Assembly (NCBI GenBank): GCA_001599595.1 | Contig: BCHH01000003.1 | Coordinates: forward strand, 500,287 to 564,286 | DNA length: 64,000 bases | DNA from: Beverwykella pulmonaria | Lineage: Eukaryota > Ascomycota > Dothideomycetes > Pleosporales > Melanommataceae | Direction of reading: 5' to 3' | Part shown: positions 49,101 to 61,284 of the stretch, piece by piece | How positions within the stretch are numbered: the stretch's first letter is position 1 | Layout of the letters: the number at the start of each line of letters is the position of its first letter | The notes under the pieces: generated by a model | The model's database searches: none | Told to the model about the DNA's origin: nothing | The model's input: the letters and a program-made list of their open reading frames with translations, nothing else | Made by a program: the position numbers and the translations under genes

Positions 49101-50876
49101 CTGCGCAAGCCAGCCGTTCCCACATAGCAACTGGACAAGGCTTTTGGGCATCGTGAGGCTTCAACTGTGGATCCCTTCCACGACATCTTTCTGCCACCAA
49201 CGGTACCCTGACCTATCAATCCACGTATCTCTTGGCTCTGCGCTGCACATCATCGCAATCTCTCCTCGGACCTGTTAACGTTTGTAGAGGCCGGTAGACT
49301 AGGAAGCGAGACGTTCGACCCTGAAGCAGCATGGTGTTCATATACAGCGATGGCATGACTTGCTTCAGCACGAGACATCCGGACGTCGTCATTGCGGCGC
49401 CTTTTCCTTGGAGTCTAGGGTCCCGCGAGTCAGTATGTGTCTGGGGAGCTGCTTGGAGGCCAGAGATCCACGGAAGGGATCTGGCAAATGTATACGTGGA
49501 AAAAAACAAGTTTGATATTGATAGCGATGAAAGGTGGCGTATGCGCACCCAAATCCTTAGACTTCAGGCCACATTTTCGCTTCATGCGTCGCACTCTGGC
49601 TCTCGTCCATCAAGACCGCCCTTTTTCCAACCCCACTCGTACTCACACCACGATATCCAGACTGCGCATTCAGACGCAGAGTCATCGCATCCCATGTTGT
49701 CCCTACCCCACATATTCAAATCTCCGCCCTCACTCTTGCTCCTTGTAGGAATCAATGCCTGACTCTTATTCTCCGCTCGCTTCGTGACTCCGAAATCTCA
49801 CTATGCTGCCCCCGGCACCACTATCGATAAGCAAATCCTTCGAAGTTTTGCCATTCTCAGATGCCGGGTTGGAGCCTGCACTAGACCCTTTGCGCCAGAT
49901 GATGTGCCCCGCACCACCACCACCTTGAATATCGCGAGCCACACTTACGAACACAACAATCCTCCTGATGCCTTGACAAGCCGATGTGTCGCTGAGAAGT
50001 ATGAATTCAATAGTTATATCTGGCCCCATGATGCGGGATGCGCAGCTATCGCGCACACCCACCATCCAAAATTCGGAGCTGAAACTGCCCGTCTCGCATC
50101 TTCTGCTCCTACTTCTGTCTTTCCTATCCTGCAGTCAGACTGTGGCTGCATCGTGGAAATTACCTTTTCTCTTCTCCCTATAGTAAAGTAGCCAATCACA
50201 GGACTGTCGCAACCGGGACTCGGGCGAGAGGTGTGGTGTTTTGCGACTGCGACTGCGACTGGGTGGGTGCGCAACTCTGGATCTCGTATTCGGAAGGCGA
50301 CGATCACTATATTAATTTTTGGTTGCGAATGCGGCAAGGGCATGGGTGTACGCGTCTTGTCCGATTGGAGCGCACAAAGGAGTCATATTGTGGCATGCCA
50401 CAGATGGCAGTTCGGTGAGTCTGAGGTTGGGCATGGCGGGGTAGTTTGATGAAGGCGCGGGTAAGTATGGTTAGCTGTGAGGTAGGAAATGACAGAAGGG
50501 CACGAAAGCATAGAGGAATAATGTGTGGATAATGATGTTCAATTCATTTCATTCTATCTGAACCATCCACGTCTGAAGACGTCATCCAATTCCATCCCAC
50601 ATCCCTCCTCAACACCCTTCTTGGTGGAGGCCATTGCTTTCTGTCCCATCTCATATCCAAAGCCAGTATTTCAAACAGCAAACGCAGTGCTTTTCTCTGC
50701 AAGTAGCGCAACAAGGACCATAGATCAAACTTGTTCATGCCGAATCCGTACATGGATGCGGAGCTTTTCAGCGTCCGCGTAGCGTGGAGTGTGCCGGGTC
50801 GTTTTTGGTGACATTGAATGTCGTACGTATATCGTAAAAGGTGTAGTCGTCATAGCAAAAGGAAATTGGTCGTTCT
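46132..50876. other. long gene-poor region
   Basis: About 4.7 kb. Frames of up to 215 residues exist (47391-48038) but overlap equally long frames on the opposite strand and show no domain. A 12-base tandem duplication (CGTGGCCGTTTC) lies near 46590. No transposon ends, RNA genes or conserved coding sequence were recognised. Confidence 0.45.
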
Positions 50877-51929
50877 TCACCTGTAGTAGCCGGAGAGACG
50901 GTGTTCGCGAAGATCGCGAATGGATGGTTCTCGGACTTCTACAGAATATCGTGGGGCGTTGCGTCGTTCTGCTGCCACGTCTTGCTCATAAAGAGAGCCG
51001 CGCTTGCTGTTGAGGGAGCTGTTGATCTCCGTAAGAGGAGCAGTGTGCTTGGGCTTTGGCACGACCTTTGGCGTTGTGGGCCAGTCGACGATCTCGCCAG
51101 ATCGCGGTCGTGGCTTGGTCTTGCACGCCTGCTCGACCTTGACGGATCGGCTTCGTTGCGGCGCGGGAATGCGGGCGGCGACGTAGTAGGAGCGATCTTG
51201 AGAGACGAATGGTGTCCGTGATCGGTGTCGTAGACTACGCTCGATGGCTTTCAGGAGGCCTCGGACCTCGTTGTAGCTGGCCGGGATCTCAACACGGACG
51301 AGCTTGTGGTCTTCCTCAAAGGCGCTGTAGGTGGTGCCGTCGGCGCTATTGTAGATGTACTGAGCAACGTTCTGGGCAAGACGGTGACCGATATCACACA
51401 GCTGTCGGTGGGAGCGGTGCACTTCGTAGGGGTTGTAGCAGTATGCACACTTGCGGGCGTGCATCTCAAAACCGTAGGTTGCCCAGCTCTCGTCCAAGTT
51501 CACGGGACGTGAGACGTCGCTCACGGGGTCTTTCATGAAGCCGACTGACCGGTCCTTCTTGGAAGATGCCGATGAAGATGAGGAAGAGGACCGGGAGGTC
51601 TTGGTCTTGGCCTGGATGATGGTAGGCATGGTGTACTGGCGGGGTACCATGGAAGGCATGTTGCTGGTGGTGTTCTTGAGAATGGAGCGAGGTCGGAAAG
51701 CCGTCGTGACGGTGGTTGCCAAGCTACGGGAAGGTGGTGTGGCAGTCACTTTGGCGGACAAAGGACTGAAGTGTGGTGTGTTGCTGTGAGGACTCTGGAT
51801 GTGCTGGCCAGGGCAGAGTAAACTGGGGATCCGGAAGACTTTATGCCAGGTGTTTGTAGGATTGTGGATTTGGAGTATAGGAAAGGTGGCAGCGGACGCG
51901 TAGGAATATATGTTTTTGGAGTTTGGCAA
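50877..51929 (-). CDS. Ser/Arg-rich fungal protein of unknown function
   Basis: A single frame of up to 350 residues on the - strand. The first 90 residues may be leader. Internal ATGs at MPSMVPRQYT or MPTIIQAKTK are alternatives. A Ser-rich run (SRSSSSSSSASSKKDRS) precedes a compact central block: WATYGFEMHARKCAYCYNP, HRSHRQLCDIGHRLAQNV, YIYNSADGTTYSAF, then VEIPASYNEVRGLLKAIERS. The CxxC with the following Cys/His could bind zinc. The C-terminal third is basic, with RSRSVKVEQ and REPSIRDLREHRLSGYYR. The central block looks like a real fold, and the codon pattern supports coding. No known family is recognised. Confidence 0.75.
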   Translation of the reverse strand: MPNSKNIYSYASAATFPILQIHNPTNTWHKVFRIPSLLCPGQHIQSPHSNTPHFSPLSAKVTATPPSRSLATTVTTAFRPRSILKNTTSNMPSMVPRQYTMPTIIQAKTKTSRSSSSSSSASSKKDRSVGFMKDPVSDVSRPVNLDESWATYGFEMHARKCAYCYNPYEVHRSHRQLCDIGHRLAQNVAQYIYNSADGTTYSAFEEDHKLVRVEIPASYNEVRGLLKAIERSLRHRSRTPFVSQDRSYYVAARIPAPQRSRSVKVEQACKTKPRPRSGEIVDWPTTPKVVPKPKHTAPLTEINSSLNSKRGSLYEQDVAAERRNAPRYSVEVREPSIRDLREHRLSGYYR

Positions 51930-54900
51930 GCAGCAGGGGTGGCATGGTGGATGGATGCCTTGGGCTACCTGGGGGCTTGCAGGCCGGGCAGGGGGGGCCC
52001 TGCTGGGAACTAGGCGGCGCCCTTAGACGAGGGCGGTCAAGATCCCAAGCTCCAAGCTTCCAGTCCGCATGCCGCATGCCTCTCCCCTCATGACGAAAGA
52101 AAGACGGATGCACTAGGAGACATGTCTGGCATGCCGCGACATCAGGAGACGCGCCGACCCACGCGCCGAAAGGGCGCTGGTGCAGGCGAGCGATTCGGTG
52201 AGCTGCTCTTGTCCGGAGCGCAGAGCGTGTGCCAGCAGCCGCGGTGACTCCTACTTGCGTTCCGAGACTCGAGCCCTGAATCCCCCGGGCGAGCGAGCAA
52301 ACGCCGTGGGTGACCAGGAGGGGGCAGCGGACAATCGACGGTCAGCCAAGGAGCGCGACATCATGCGATGACGGCAAACGTGGTGATTCGGCAGCTTCGC
52401 CTCAGGCTGGTGTTTTTTGAGAGTGAAGGTGGTGGGGTGTTGGACCCTGCGAGTTGCGGGTGCAACAACTTCAGCCACGCCGCCACGCCCCTTTAGGCCT
52501 AGCCATCTCGTTCTCCACCTTTGCGCGAAGGGCTGCGTGCTGCGCAAGTGCGAGCAATCTCCACCTCTTCACCGCAGGCCAGTACGGCGCATAGCCACAC
52601 CTCCATGAACCACCAAGCGTTCGAGCATGTCGGCAGCGGCCGCGCGGGTGGCTGTCAAGTTGCGCGCAGCGCCTGTGTCGAGTGCAATTTCTCAACACGA
52701 ACGACTCGACGCCGATCGTGGTCTGCTCTGTGGCCGGCGGTTCCACCTGCTCTGTATCGCAAGTTCCACAAGGCTGTGCTTGCGCCCTCCGACAGCCTTC
52801 GACATTGTCTCCACTTGACCTCGAAGGCGGCGTGAGTGTCGCGGAATCGAGGACACGGTTTGCGCTCCATCGCAATCGCGGACTCATCCTGCTCGAAGCC
52901 GAATCCCGCTGGCTGCAGCAACCCGCATACTGCGTGCGTTCGATCGCTTGATGACCCAATATCACCAACCTTGACCGGAATTTCTAGCGCTGCCATTCGT
53001 CAACCTGCCTGCAGCACCGCCACGGATGATATGCTTCGTCCCGCTGCCACACTGTGTGCAAACCCTGCCGAGCTGGAAAGCGGCACTTGGCCCAAGAATG
53101 TGCAGAAATGCAACAAGCAACGTAGACCTGATACACAAAAGGCCTTTGTTCACCATTCGAGTGGCATTAGACTTGAAACAATTCCCTCATCCGCATCCGC
53201 ATCCTCGCATCCTCTAGTGCCATCAGTTCCCGGCCTCGGCCACGGTGACTCAATGCAGTCTCCTCTGGCTCAGAGAGATATTTGATTCCAGGAACTCTTG
53301 GCATGACTCCCCGTCTTCCCAATCGGCCCGCCCTGCATGTTGCCTCAGATAGCCGTCCGCTTGCCCGCCGGTCTGGACACTGAGGGGCAGCTGACGGGAA
53401 GTCAGATCTTGGCTACAAGGCTCGCCTCTCTGGTAGTGAGGCTCTACAAACGTCACTGTCGCTAGGAGGGCTGCAATCCCGCGGATACCGGGTGGTTTGC
53501 CCTGCATTGTGTCAGGAGACATTACGTTTCCTCACTCTGACATACTCCAACAACGGCCTCAGCAACACTTCTGGGCTCTTTCCAAGCCTTCCATATCCTT
53601 CAGGTGACGCCCCTCACCCGGTATCCGTTCTTGGATGCATAGAAATGAAGAAATAAACGCGTGTCTTCACTGATTGATGCGGGGAACGGCCAGATTCCGA
53701 TTGCGCAATGGATGTGTGGTATGTTTCAGTTGCCTTATAGATTTCGAAATTAGGCAATCAAACATCTCGCATCCCCTTTCAGGATATGACATATGTGGCG
53801 AAAGAGTGTGCTGAATTGGTCCCACCCACGTGGTTCGTTGTTGCCTTGGGAAAACCCCCGCAATCCATGCAACGACATTGTCCTACCAGAAATGCACATT
53901 GGACGGCGAGATTCAGAAGCGACCCTGCCTATTGTACGCGTTTTCACACCCTCCATTCTCTGAAACGCCTTCTTTATCAGTCTGGTGCCATGGTGAATCA
54001 CTGGCTGGTGCTTACTCATCACCCTTTTATCGATATTGTAGGCACCAGTTCTAGGCATTGATTGATGACTAACAGCTCCATATACATTGCTACCTACCAC
54101 CTTGAACATCATATTCTTTCCTGCATCGGCCGCTCTCAACCCTCGTGAACCGTTTCACATCTTGGCATTGGCAAGAGTCATCTCCTTTCCTTAGCAATTA
54201 TATAGCTTTTGTCGCCGCAGGCTCTTGCCCTTTCGATCCGACTACCACTTTATCCAAGGGCGCTCCCCAGATATCACTACGTATTATCACACCACCCGCG
54301 TCGTCCCGGTAGTCACATCAAGCCGATTCACGCGAGTGACCCTAATGCCAAGGCATGTGGCTTCGCTTACGTTTACATTTGCCTTCTCGTCAAAGTTTTG
54401 TAGTGTTGCTCACAACATGCCCTTCTGTTCCGCATCTCTGCCCCGCCCTTCCCCAGTGATTATTATGAGGCACTCGGCGTCGTCAGACATTTAGAGAATC
54501 CGCCACTTGCCGGTCAGGCGCCGGGGACCGACGGCAAACGGAAATATCTGGGGGGCTGACTGGCTGAAATCTCTCACCGGTCGCCGGTGTACATTTAAGA
54601 GCTTCACTCTTTGCCACTCATCGCTTTGCATCACTCGATGGCCGTTATTCCATGGTTTCGAGATTGTATCGCTGCTTCAGCGAAACATTTCCGAAATTCG
54701 GTGTATGATTCCAGTCTCGCGATCGTGGTGGTGTGTTTGCTTTTTCCAGAACATACGTCATGGAACCAGGCTTGCGGTATCATGATCTGCACGCTCGTTT
54801 CTCACGCAACTCATCCAGAATACTATCATTGGAGTATCTATGTACGATTCTGCGATGCTCCTATCTTAAAATAGTGCTCCTCTCATTGTTTTCGAGATGT

Positions 54901-55616
54901 GTATCCAGATGTAATTGGAGGTGGTGGACAATATATGGATGCTCCCTCATGCCTGACTGTAGATGTGGACAACTCAGCCGAACAGTCTAGATGGTCTGAG
55001 TTCGTGGCGTGCTGACCTACTTTTTTCAAGAAGCGGAGTACAAAATCTCAGCAGACTGCTTATATCCAATCCTCAATTACCATCAATGCACCTGTAGCTT
55101 GGCAAGAGGCGCACAATGAGCATTCTCCTCCTTGACCGATCCTCACATGAGCAGCTATTTGAGCCTTTTACTTCGTAGTTCAGATTCTGAACTCCATTGT
55201 GGACCTTCTCGCTAGCAAACATGATAAACTCAGCCCTCATCTCCGCACTGTACACGTATTTTACATGAATACGAGAAGAAGGCCTCTGACCACTGCGTTG
55301 AAAATCGGGCAATCGATTATATAAATCTCATCTCAGAAGCTTCGCATCGCTCACAGCACGTGAGTCTCAGACACATGACCGCGCGCCGGCGCGCACAGGT
55401 CAGCCTTAGGTGAATTAAGGTTTAGCGTGCGTCTGTGCTTCACAGCTGTCAAACCTCACACCGCTTTTCGTGGGTCTCCCGAGCCGCAAACTTATCCACC
55501 TAAAACCCAGCTCTTTTCTTTCTCTTTCTTCTTTCCCATACACTCTCCCTGCAATTCACGCAATCGGTACCTGCATTTCTCGGAGTTTTTTGTTCTTCAC
55601 TCGTTTCTTCAATCTA
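51930..55616. other. long intergenic region, no gene accepted
   Basis: About 3.7 kb. 52100-53200 is GC-rich and gives overlapping long frames on both strands (for example 52471-52968 on the - strand) with Arg/Ala/Ser-rich translations and no domain. The rest is mixed composition. Nothing supported. Confidence 0.5.
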
Positions 55617-56560
55617 ATGCCACCGCGATCTGTCCTTCTCAATGTCTTCACAACTGCACGTGGGCTGGACAAGCCGCCGGTTGAGGAGTCGGTGAAGGAA
55701 GTCAAAGCCCATATCGAGGAAGATAATGCTTTTTCGGGCACTGAGGGTGTCAAGGGTGCAAAGATCGAGGGAAGCAAAAGCATGCATGCCAAACACGACA
55801 GCACGCAGCCTTCGCCGGATGGTATGTCGTCATGACAGTTTTTCCTTTTCCTTTTTCTTGGCTTGAATTGCTGTTTTCTTCAGGGTCCATGTTAACATTT
55901 TACACAGATTCAATCGCGATTGCTACAACCTACAATTGTTTTGCGACGTCTCCTACGCCTGCAACGAGCGACCATATTTCCACCTTCACTTCAATCCACT
56001 CCTCTGTCGACCTCGCCATGTCAACTGAATTCACCACGTCCGCCGAACGCACTTTATCCGCCGAGGTCTCTCCAAGCAGCGAAACTGTTAAGCCAGGTGC
56101 GTGCATCTCCCAAATTTTATTTCCCTACCTATTATGGTTCTTGTCTGGACATTTTCGCTTACATCTAATAGCACGCACATGCGGCAACTGCGGCTACATA
56201 CCCACAACCGCCGACGTGACACTCAAGCAATGCTCGCGCTGCAAGTTGACCTTGTACTGCTCCGCCAAGTGCCAGAAGAGCAATTGGCCTGAGCATAAGA
56301 AAACCTGCTTGAAGAAAGCGGGCGCTGCCGCCATCATGAATGAAACCGAAACGCCATCCATTAGCGATCTGCGACATGCGTACAACAAGGACGCCGAGTA
56401 TACCCCCAACGTCTCCGGCTCTTCCACCCCAATCTCTCCCTCAGAGGACGGCGCCACCTCCACGGCCGCCACTTCGCCCGGTCTGTACTTCGAGTATAAA
56501 ACTGAATTGCTAAACAGCCCTTCCGGTAGCTATGCGTCTGCGTCTATACCCCCTGCTTAA
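55617..56560 (+). CDS. MYND zinc-finger protein
   Basis: Exons 55617-55821, 55908-56096 and 56172-56560 join in frame to 260 residues. The MYND domain starts at about residue 134 and straddles the second intron: TCGNCGY, then QCSRCKLTLYCSAKCQKSNW and HKKTC, with all expected Cys/His ligands. MYND fingers bind proline-rich partner motifs and appear in transcriptional repressors and methyltransferases. No SET or other catalytic domain accompanies it here. The N-terminal half is Ser/Thr-rich and probably disordered. The C-terminal 80 residues are also Ser/Thr/Pro-rich. It may act as a small adaptor. The start was chosen because it follows a long pyrimidine-rich leader. Confidence 0.88.
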
Positions 56561-58228
56561 TCGATTGAACTACGAAGCGACCCCAATTTGGAACGGATAA
56601 TGGCATTACGAAATAGGAGTTGGAGCACTGGCATGTGCGGCGTCGGGATTTACACGGAAATACTTAGATAGAAAGTGTAGCATTCAATTTGCAAAAGATT
56701 GGTTTTGGTAGAGAATTGTGTGCTGTTGTGTAGTGTGTTATATGTGCTTTTTGTCAACCATTATGGAAAGGATTCGATTTGCTGAACGTGAAATTCGTTG
56801 TCAATTTTTTCATTCACGCCAAAGCTGGTGGGATTCTTTCATTTCTAAGAGGGGTAAGTGGCAACGCTTCCTCTTTCTTGTGCTCGACTATATTTGCTTC
56901 AAATACACGTAGACCTTGTATTATCTTCTACTCCACCTCATCATGTACCTTGGCTAAACCCGAAGGGTCTCCGTATCTCGAAGAGCATGAGTTTTCCTAA
57001 ATCAATCTCTTCAGTCTCAGAAGTATTTTAACATCTTTTTGCACTCCTCCGCTATGCAGTGGCTGCTTGCTACATCACTGCCAGTGAGCGAGGAATGAAG
57101 TGAAGGTCATCTATCATACCATAACTGGTCTAGTTCAACCGGGCGGACTACTCGGCAGATGCTAAAAATTTGGTTCTTTCATGGCAATACGTGTATCTAT
57201 AGGAGGGTAAGTCGACAAATTGCCGTGTTTCTCCGAGCTGTTTTCATAGTTTTTGTTATTTCTCTTGACTTCTCCTTTTGTATTCTGCTATGGGATAGTC
57301 GTATAGTTATTAGGGTGTGACCAACTTGAGCAAGCTACACCCGTAGAATGTCGGCGTCTGCAATGGTTCCTATTCTCTTGACTCAGCATTTCATTGACGG
57401 TAGTAGATAGGCCATGCCGCGCGATCTTGTGTGCGGATTCTCCCCACTCAGGATCTCGCAGCCCCAATTTTCAGCCCCTTTTTGCCTTTTGCCTGGACAT
57501 CTAAGGGTCTAACATGGCTGTACTTGTAATCAGCCATCACTAAATCACGTATCTATTCGTCCTGGAACTTAGGCTTGCTGCACGAATCCATTCCTTCGTG
57601 ACTTTCCTTTCACTTTCTAACAGGCCTGTCGCCATACACGAGCCGTCCACACTGGCTCCACGCTAACTCGACGTTTCTCTCCATGTTCGATATAACCAAA
57701 TCCCGCCACTTCATAAATACCATAACAACGCCTGAAGTCCAGCACCCGCACTCAATTCGCCCGCGACTAGACAACGATGTCGGAACCCCCAGCGCCTGGT
57801 AGCGGCTCTCCACCGCCGCTATAGTGAAGTTCTTCGGTCGATTTCCGACATGTGTTGACTTCTACTCATACGTTTGACGATACAGAAACATCCTCCTCTC
57901 GCGCGAGCATGTCGTCGCTGTCGCACTACCGCGGGTGCTGCGGTCTTCAGAGTTCCTCTTCCCGCCTTGATACTCACCCCGCTCGCACACAATCACCGTG
58001 TGAGAGCATCCCTACAAATCCAAGCTACATATACAGTGACTGAAGAGTCTGTTGTTGCAGACAGACATGGAAAAAATTTTTGTAAGCCCAGGACACCATA
58101 CCGTTGCGTGGATGTGCCACTGGCTAATCAGTCCGTCATATATATATATCGGCTGTACATACTTCACACAGAATACACGTCATGATACTCTTTCCTCCAC
58201 ACCCTGCTTACAGATGTCGGTCTAACGA
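56561..58228. other. intergenic, no gene seen
   Basis: About 1.7 kb between the MYND gene and the first decayed coding sequence. Short frames only. A TA repeat lies near 58138-58150. Confidence 0.5.
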
Positions 58229-59530
58229 AAGAAGAGGCGGCAAGTATTCATGCACCCAACATAGACCCACGTGTATGTATGCTTATATTCGAAGGAGCTT
58301 CCGCCCGAACATGAAGATGCTGTGCAAGCTGAAGTAATTTCGCCACCCTACGACAAAGACAGCATTCCAGCCGGAATTACTTTGCCTGCTAATGATAGAG
58401 CCAACACTCTATCTGGATCTACTTCATCCAGCGTAGCCAACCGTACGTAGTACGCTACGGCTCGCCCCTTTTGTGCCTGCTACTTCTCAGATTGTTAGTA
58501 CGTTCGTACGTAAAGGGTGAATTGAGAGCTAAGTACATAGCGTAAAAGTAACTTTTGAGACTACGTTCGTACGTTTCGCCCCAAAGTGAGAAGTTACGTT
58601 TGAAATTGAGGGCGTAGTCTCGCTGAGAGGCTGTTTTTGACAGTTGATGTGAGCTGCTAGAGTAGTCAACTTACTCTAAAGCTGCAGCGCCTCAATTGAA
58701 GTCCCACATATTAAGTAACAGTCCTTCTGCCTCTACTAAAAGCTCTCTTGCACGCACTCGCAGCTAGTTGGAAACATATCTAGTAATAACGCGTCTCACG
58801 AAATGAGTCTAGGATGAGACAAGAGAACTTGCTTGATAGAAAATGGAGGGTGTTGACAAAAGTGCGATCACATTTTGCTACATCGCCAACGATCCCCCTA
58901 TTGCACAAGTTATTGAGATTTCGTACGTATCACGTGACTGAATAATTCACGTACTGCGAATACGTACTACGTACGGTTGGCTACGCTGACTTCATCTACT
59001 ATCCCAGTTGACGAGCAGTCAAACAGCTCGGACAGGACAAAGGTATGAAATGCATAATATTACCTTCATTCATTATTTACTAACACCAAGTCATCAGAAG
59101 CCACCACTACTACCATCTGATTTCAAGCCTTTATATCGGAGATTGTGCCGGAGCATATGGCTAATAGGCCTCATCGACCAAAATCGTGCGAAGACATACA
59201 AGAAAGCATACGGGCCTGTAAGCACCCTTAAGCATGTCATAACGTTCACCTAGGAACCCGCAGTAGACGATGCGAAGTGGGATATTGATACCATCATGAA
59301 GGCCATTCCCCCAAGCCTGGAATGTGACTCCGAGAAGCTCTTTAGTTCCCTAAGGGCATAGTTGCTGCCGTCATTGGCAAGATCCCAACTTCTGCGCAGA
59401 TAATTGAACATAAACACTGAAAATTTATCACATCGAAATCCAAGCGTCGAGAAACAAAAGACTCGATGACTATCAAGTCTAAAGCTCAAGCAGTTACGGA
59501 AAGTGACGCGGAGGAATATTGAGTTCCTTC
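58229..59530 (+). pseudogene. unassigned coding relic interrupted by a hAT MITE
   Basis: With the MITE (58429-58988) and one target duplication removed, a continuous frame reads through the insertion point: PPYDKDSIPAGITLPANDRA, then NTLSGSTSSTIPVDEQSNSS. Upstream, DVGLTKEEAASIHAPNIDPR is joined by a possible 22-base gap with splice-like ends to ELPPEHEDAVQAEV. Downstream pieces include IVPEHMANRPHRPKSCEDIQ and EPAVDDAKWDIDTIMKAIPP with stops between. No family is recognised. The gene is no longer intact. Confidence 0.55.
58429..58988. mobile_element. hAT-type MITE, 560 bp
   Basis: The ends form a perfect 26-bp terminal inverted repeat (58429-58454 and 58963-58988), starting CAGCGTAGCCAACCGTACGT. 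The flanks are identical 8-bp target duplications, ACTTCATC at 58421-58428 and 58989-58996. This is diagnostic of a hAT-like insertion. The interior has no coding capacity and several CGTACGT motifs. End sequence beyond CAGCG differs from the element at 21020-22238, so it is a different subfamily. Perfect ends and duplications suggest a fairly recent insertion. Confidence 0.93.
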
Positions 59531-60452
59531 CGATACTGAGACTTCTATGAAGCAGTTTTCCGCAGTTGCACATGAACCCGGCTCAGACTTCACGCAGTCA
59601 GTTGAGTCAGGGTCTCCATCTTTTGAGAAGGTTACGAAGCACAAGCCTGAAATTGTGTCCGTCTCAGGTTCGAAGAAAGGTCCAAGCAAGCTAGGGTGAA
59701 AACCAGCACTACTTGTCGTCAGCCCTGGGTCGGTTCTGATGACGAGAGCGAGTCTGACGGAGTTACCAACGTTTGAAATCATGGTCCCTTAGCTCCCATA
59801 ACTCCCATCAACCATATACTGTCACCTGACTTGCAGCCATCATCAAACAAGCAGACGTCTTCATCTCAACCGCCGCAATGACTATCATCATCTCACCGCC
59901 AAACTCTCAATTGACCGATGAGGGGGAAAAGACGGTAGATGGTGTCGTGCCAACCGACTCGAAGGTCACCCAGCCTACCGCATCAGTGCTGTCAATCCCA
60001 AAGAGTTTTGCCGTTATCCCTCAAAACACTGGCAACCTAACCGAGGAGAAAGATGCCATGGATAACATCATGCAGACCGCATCCCACGTCACCCAGCCAC
60101 TGGCCCCTTCACAATTGGGGCCACAGATTACATCAATTACCCCTTAAGGTTTGGCAAACGGTAATGGAGAGTTTCATCTGCTTCCAGGGTCTCACCGATA
60201 TAACAGTCCCAGGCAAGGATGATATCAAGATGGGTGAAGATGCAATAAATCCCAACAACTAAATTCCTCAGGCGGACCCCTTCAACTAAGACCCATTCCC
60301 GTAGGCAGGGTTTCCCAATGCTCACACAAAGGGAAACTGTTGGTTTCACAGAGCTATTGCAATAGCAATGGGGTTTCTCAAAGGTGGTAATAAATCGTTG
60401 TGTCTGTCTATCTTGAAGCGGTGCAGCAGAGGGAATACCTCACCGTCGCGTG
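59531..60452. other. decayed sequence with one open frame
   Basis: Holds an 89-residue Thr/Ser/Pro-rich frame at 59878-60147 and stop-broken pieces such as EPGSDFTQSVESGSPSFEKV near 59580. It could be further remains of the neighbouring relics. No domain recognised. Confidence 0.4.
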
Positions 60453-60531
60453 CACTAGCCGAGTATGGCTAGTGCCCCACGTGTCTACACGTGATTGGTA
60501 CCTCCACACGTGATCCATACATCAACACGTG
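60453..60531. promoter_or_regulatory. hairpin followed by four CACGTG palindromes
   Basis: CACTAGCC at 60453-60460 pairs with GGCTAGTG at 60467-60474 across a 6-base loop. Four CACGTG hexamers then start at 60478, 60488, 60507 and 60526. The last three are 19 bases apart and lie in near-repeats of CACGTGAT. CACGTG is the E-box core bound by bHLH factors. A TATA-like sequence follows near 60544. It could be the promoter of the relic downstream. Confidence 0.55.
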
Positions 60532-61284
60532 ATTCCCACATTCTATATACTCCCGACAGAAACACTCTCTTCAATCAGGTTTACGGATACTGGGATGCGG
60601 GAATCCCTTCAACGGGATTTACACCTCTGCAGCTCTCTAATAGAGCTTTCGGCAATGGTGGTCACATCAATGTCTTTAGCGCTCAAACTCCTACCCCGGG
60701 AACTTTGCTACAGATGTCCAAAATCCTGCAAACAGAGCTCCACTACCTCGAGATTCTCCAGAAGCCCCAACCGCACTCTTCATCAGTCACAAGATTATTC
60801 TCTCATTGCTTCAAACTTCGTTGTCCTGTAGCCCTCCGGTCAATAATTGGGTCATATTCCTGATCCTTGGCCAAAGATGTCTGTCTTTATTGAACTCCCT
60901 GGGGACAGAATGAAGGCCGATGGTTACATGTTCATACAGCCTACTGGTGTCTGGGAAGCTACCCAACCTACATGGATTATGACTAGTCAACAAGAATTCA
61001 TATATCCTTCGTGTTCCTATCCGAGCTTCTGACACCCTATCCAAACTACAGAAAATAATATCCGAAAGATACCATCTGATTTTGCCAAAGCGGTAATGGA
61101 TTACCATCCTGCTACTGACAAAAATAACAATGAGGTCGACGATATCGATCCAGATCTCGAATTTGATTATAAGGCTGAGGATTTTGAAAGGGGCTGAAAC
61201 CACACTCAATGCGACCACTACGGAGCCTATCCTGACCCTCACCCTGAAGACGACATCGAGGATGAGGAGGATGAGGAACTCTAA
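60532..61284 (+). pseudogene. unassigned gene relic with acidic C-terminus
   Basis: One frame reads VYGYWDAGIPSTGFTPLQLS and PTPGTLLQMSKILQTELHYL up to about 60840. A second frame continues from 60847: PDPWPKMSVFIELPGDRMKA, GYMFIQPTGVWEATQPTWIM, a TGA at 61030-61032, then DFAKAVMDYHPATDK, another TGA near 61196, and an acidic end (EDDIEDEEDEEL). One frameshift and two in-frame TGA codons mark it as decayed. The family is not recognised. Confidence 0.6.

Noticed and set aside
49331..50191. Two frames of 143 and 135 residues
   Set aside because: No domain, no conserved-looking block, and competing antisense frames.
52471..52968. 165-residue frame on the - strand
   Set aside because: GC-rich region with several competing frames on both strands. 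Arg/Ser/Cys composition looks like non-coding sequence.
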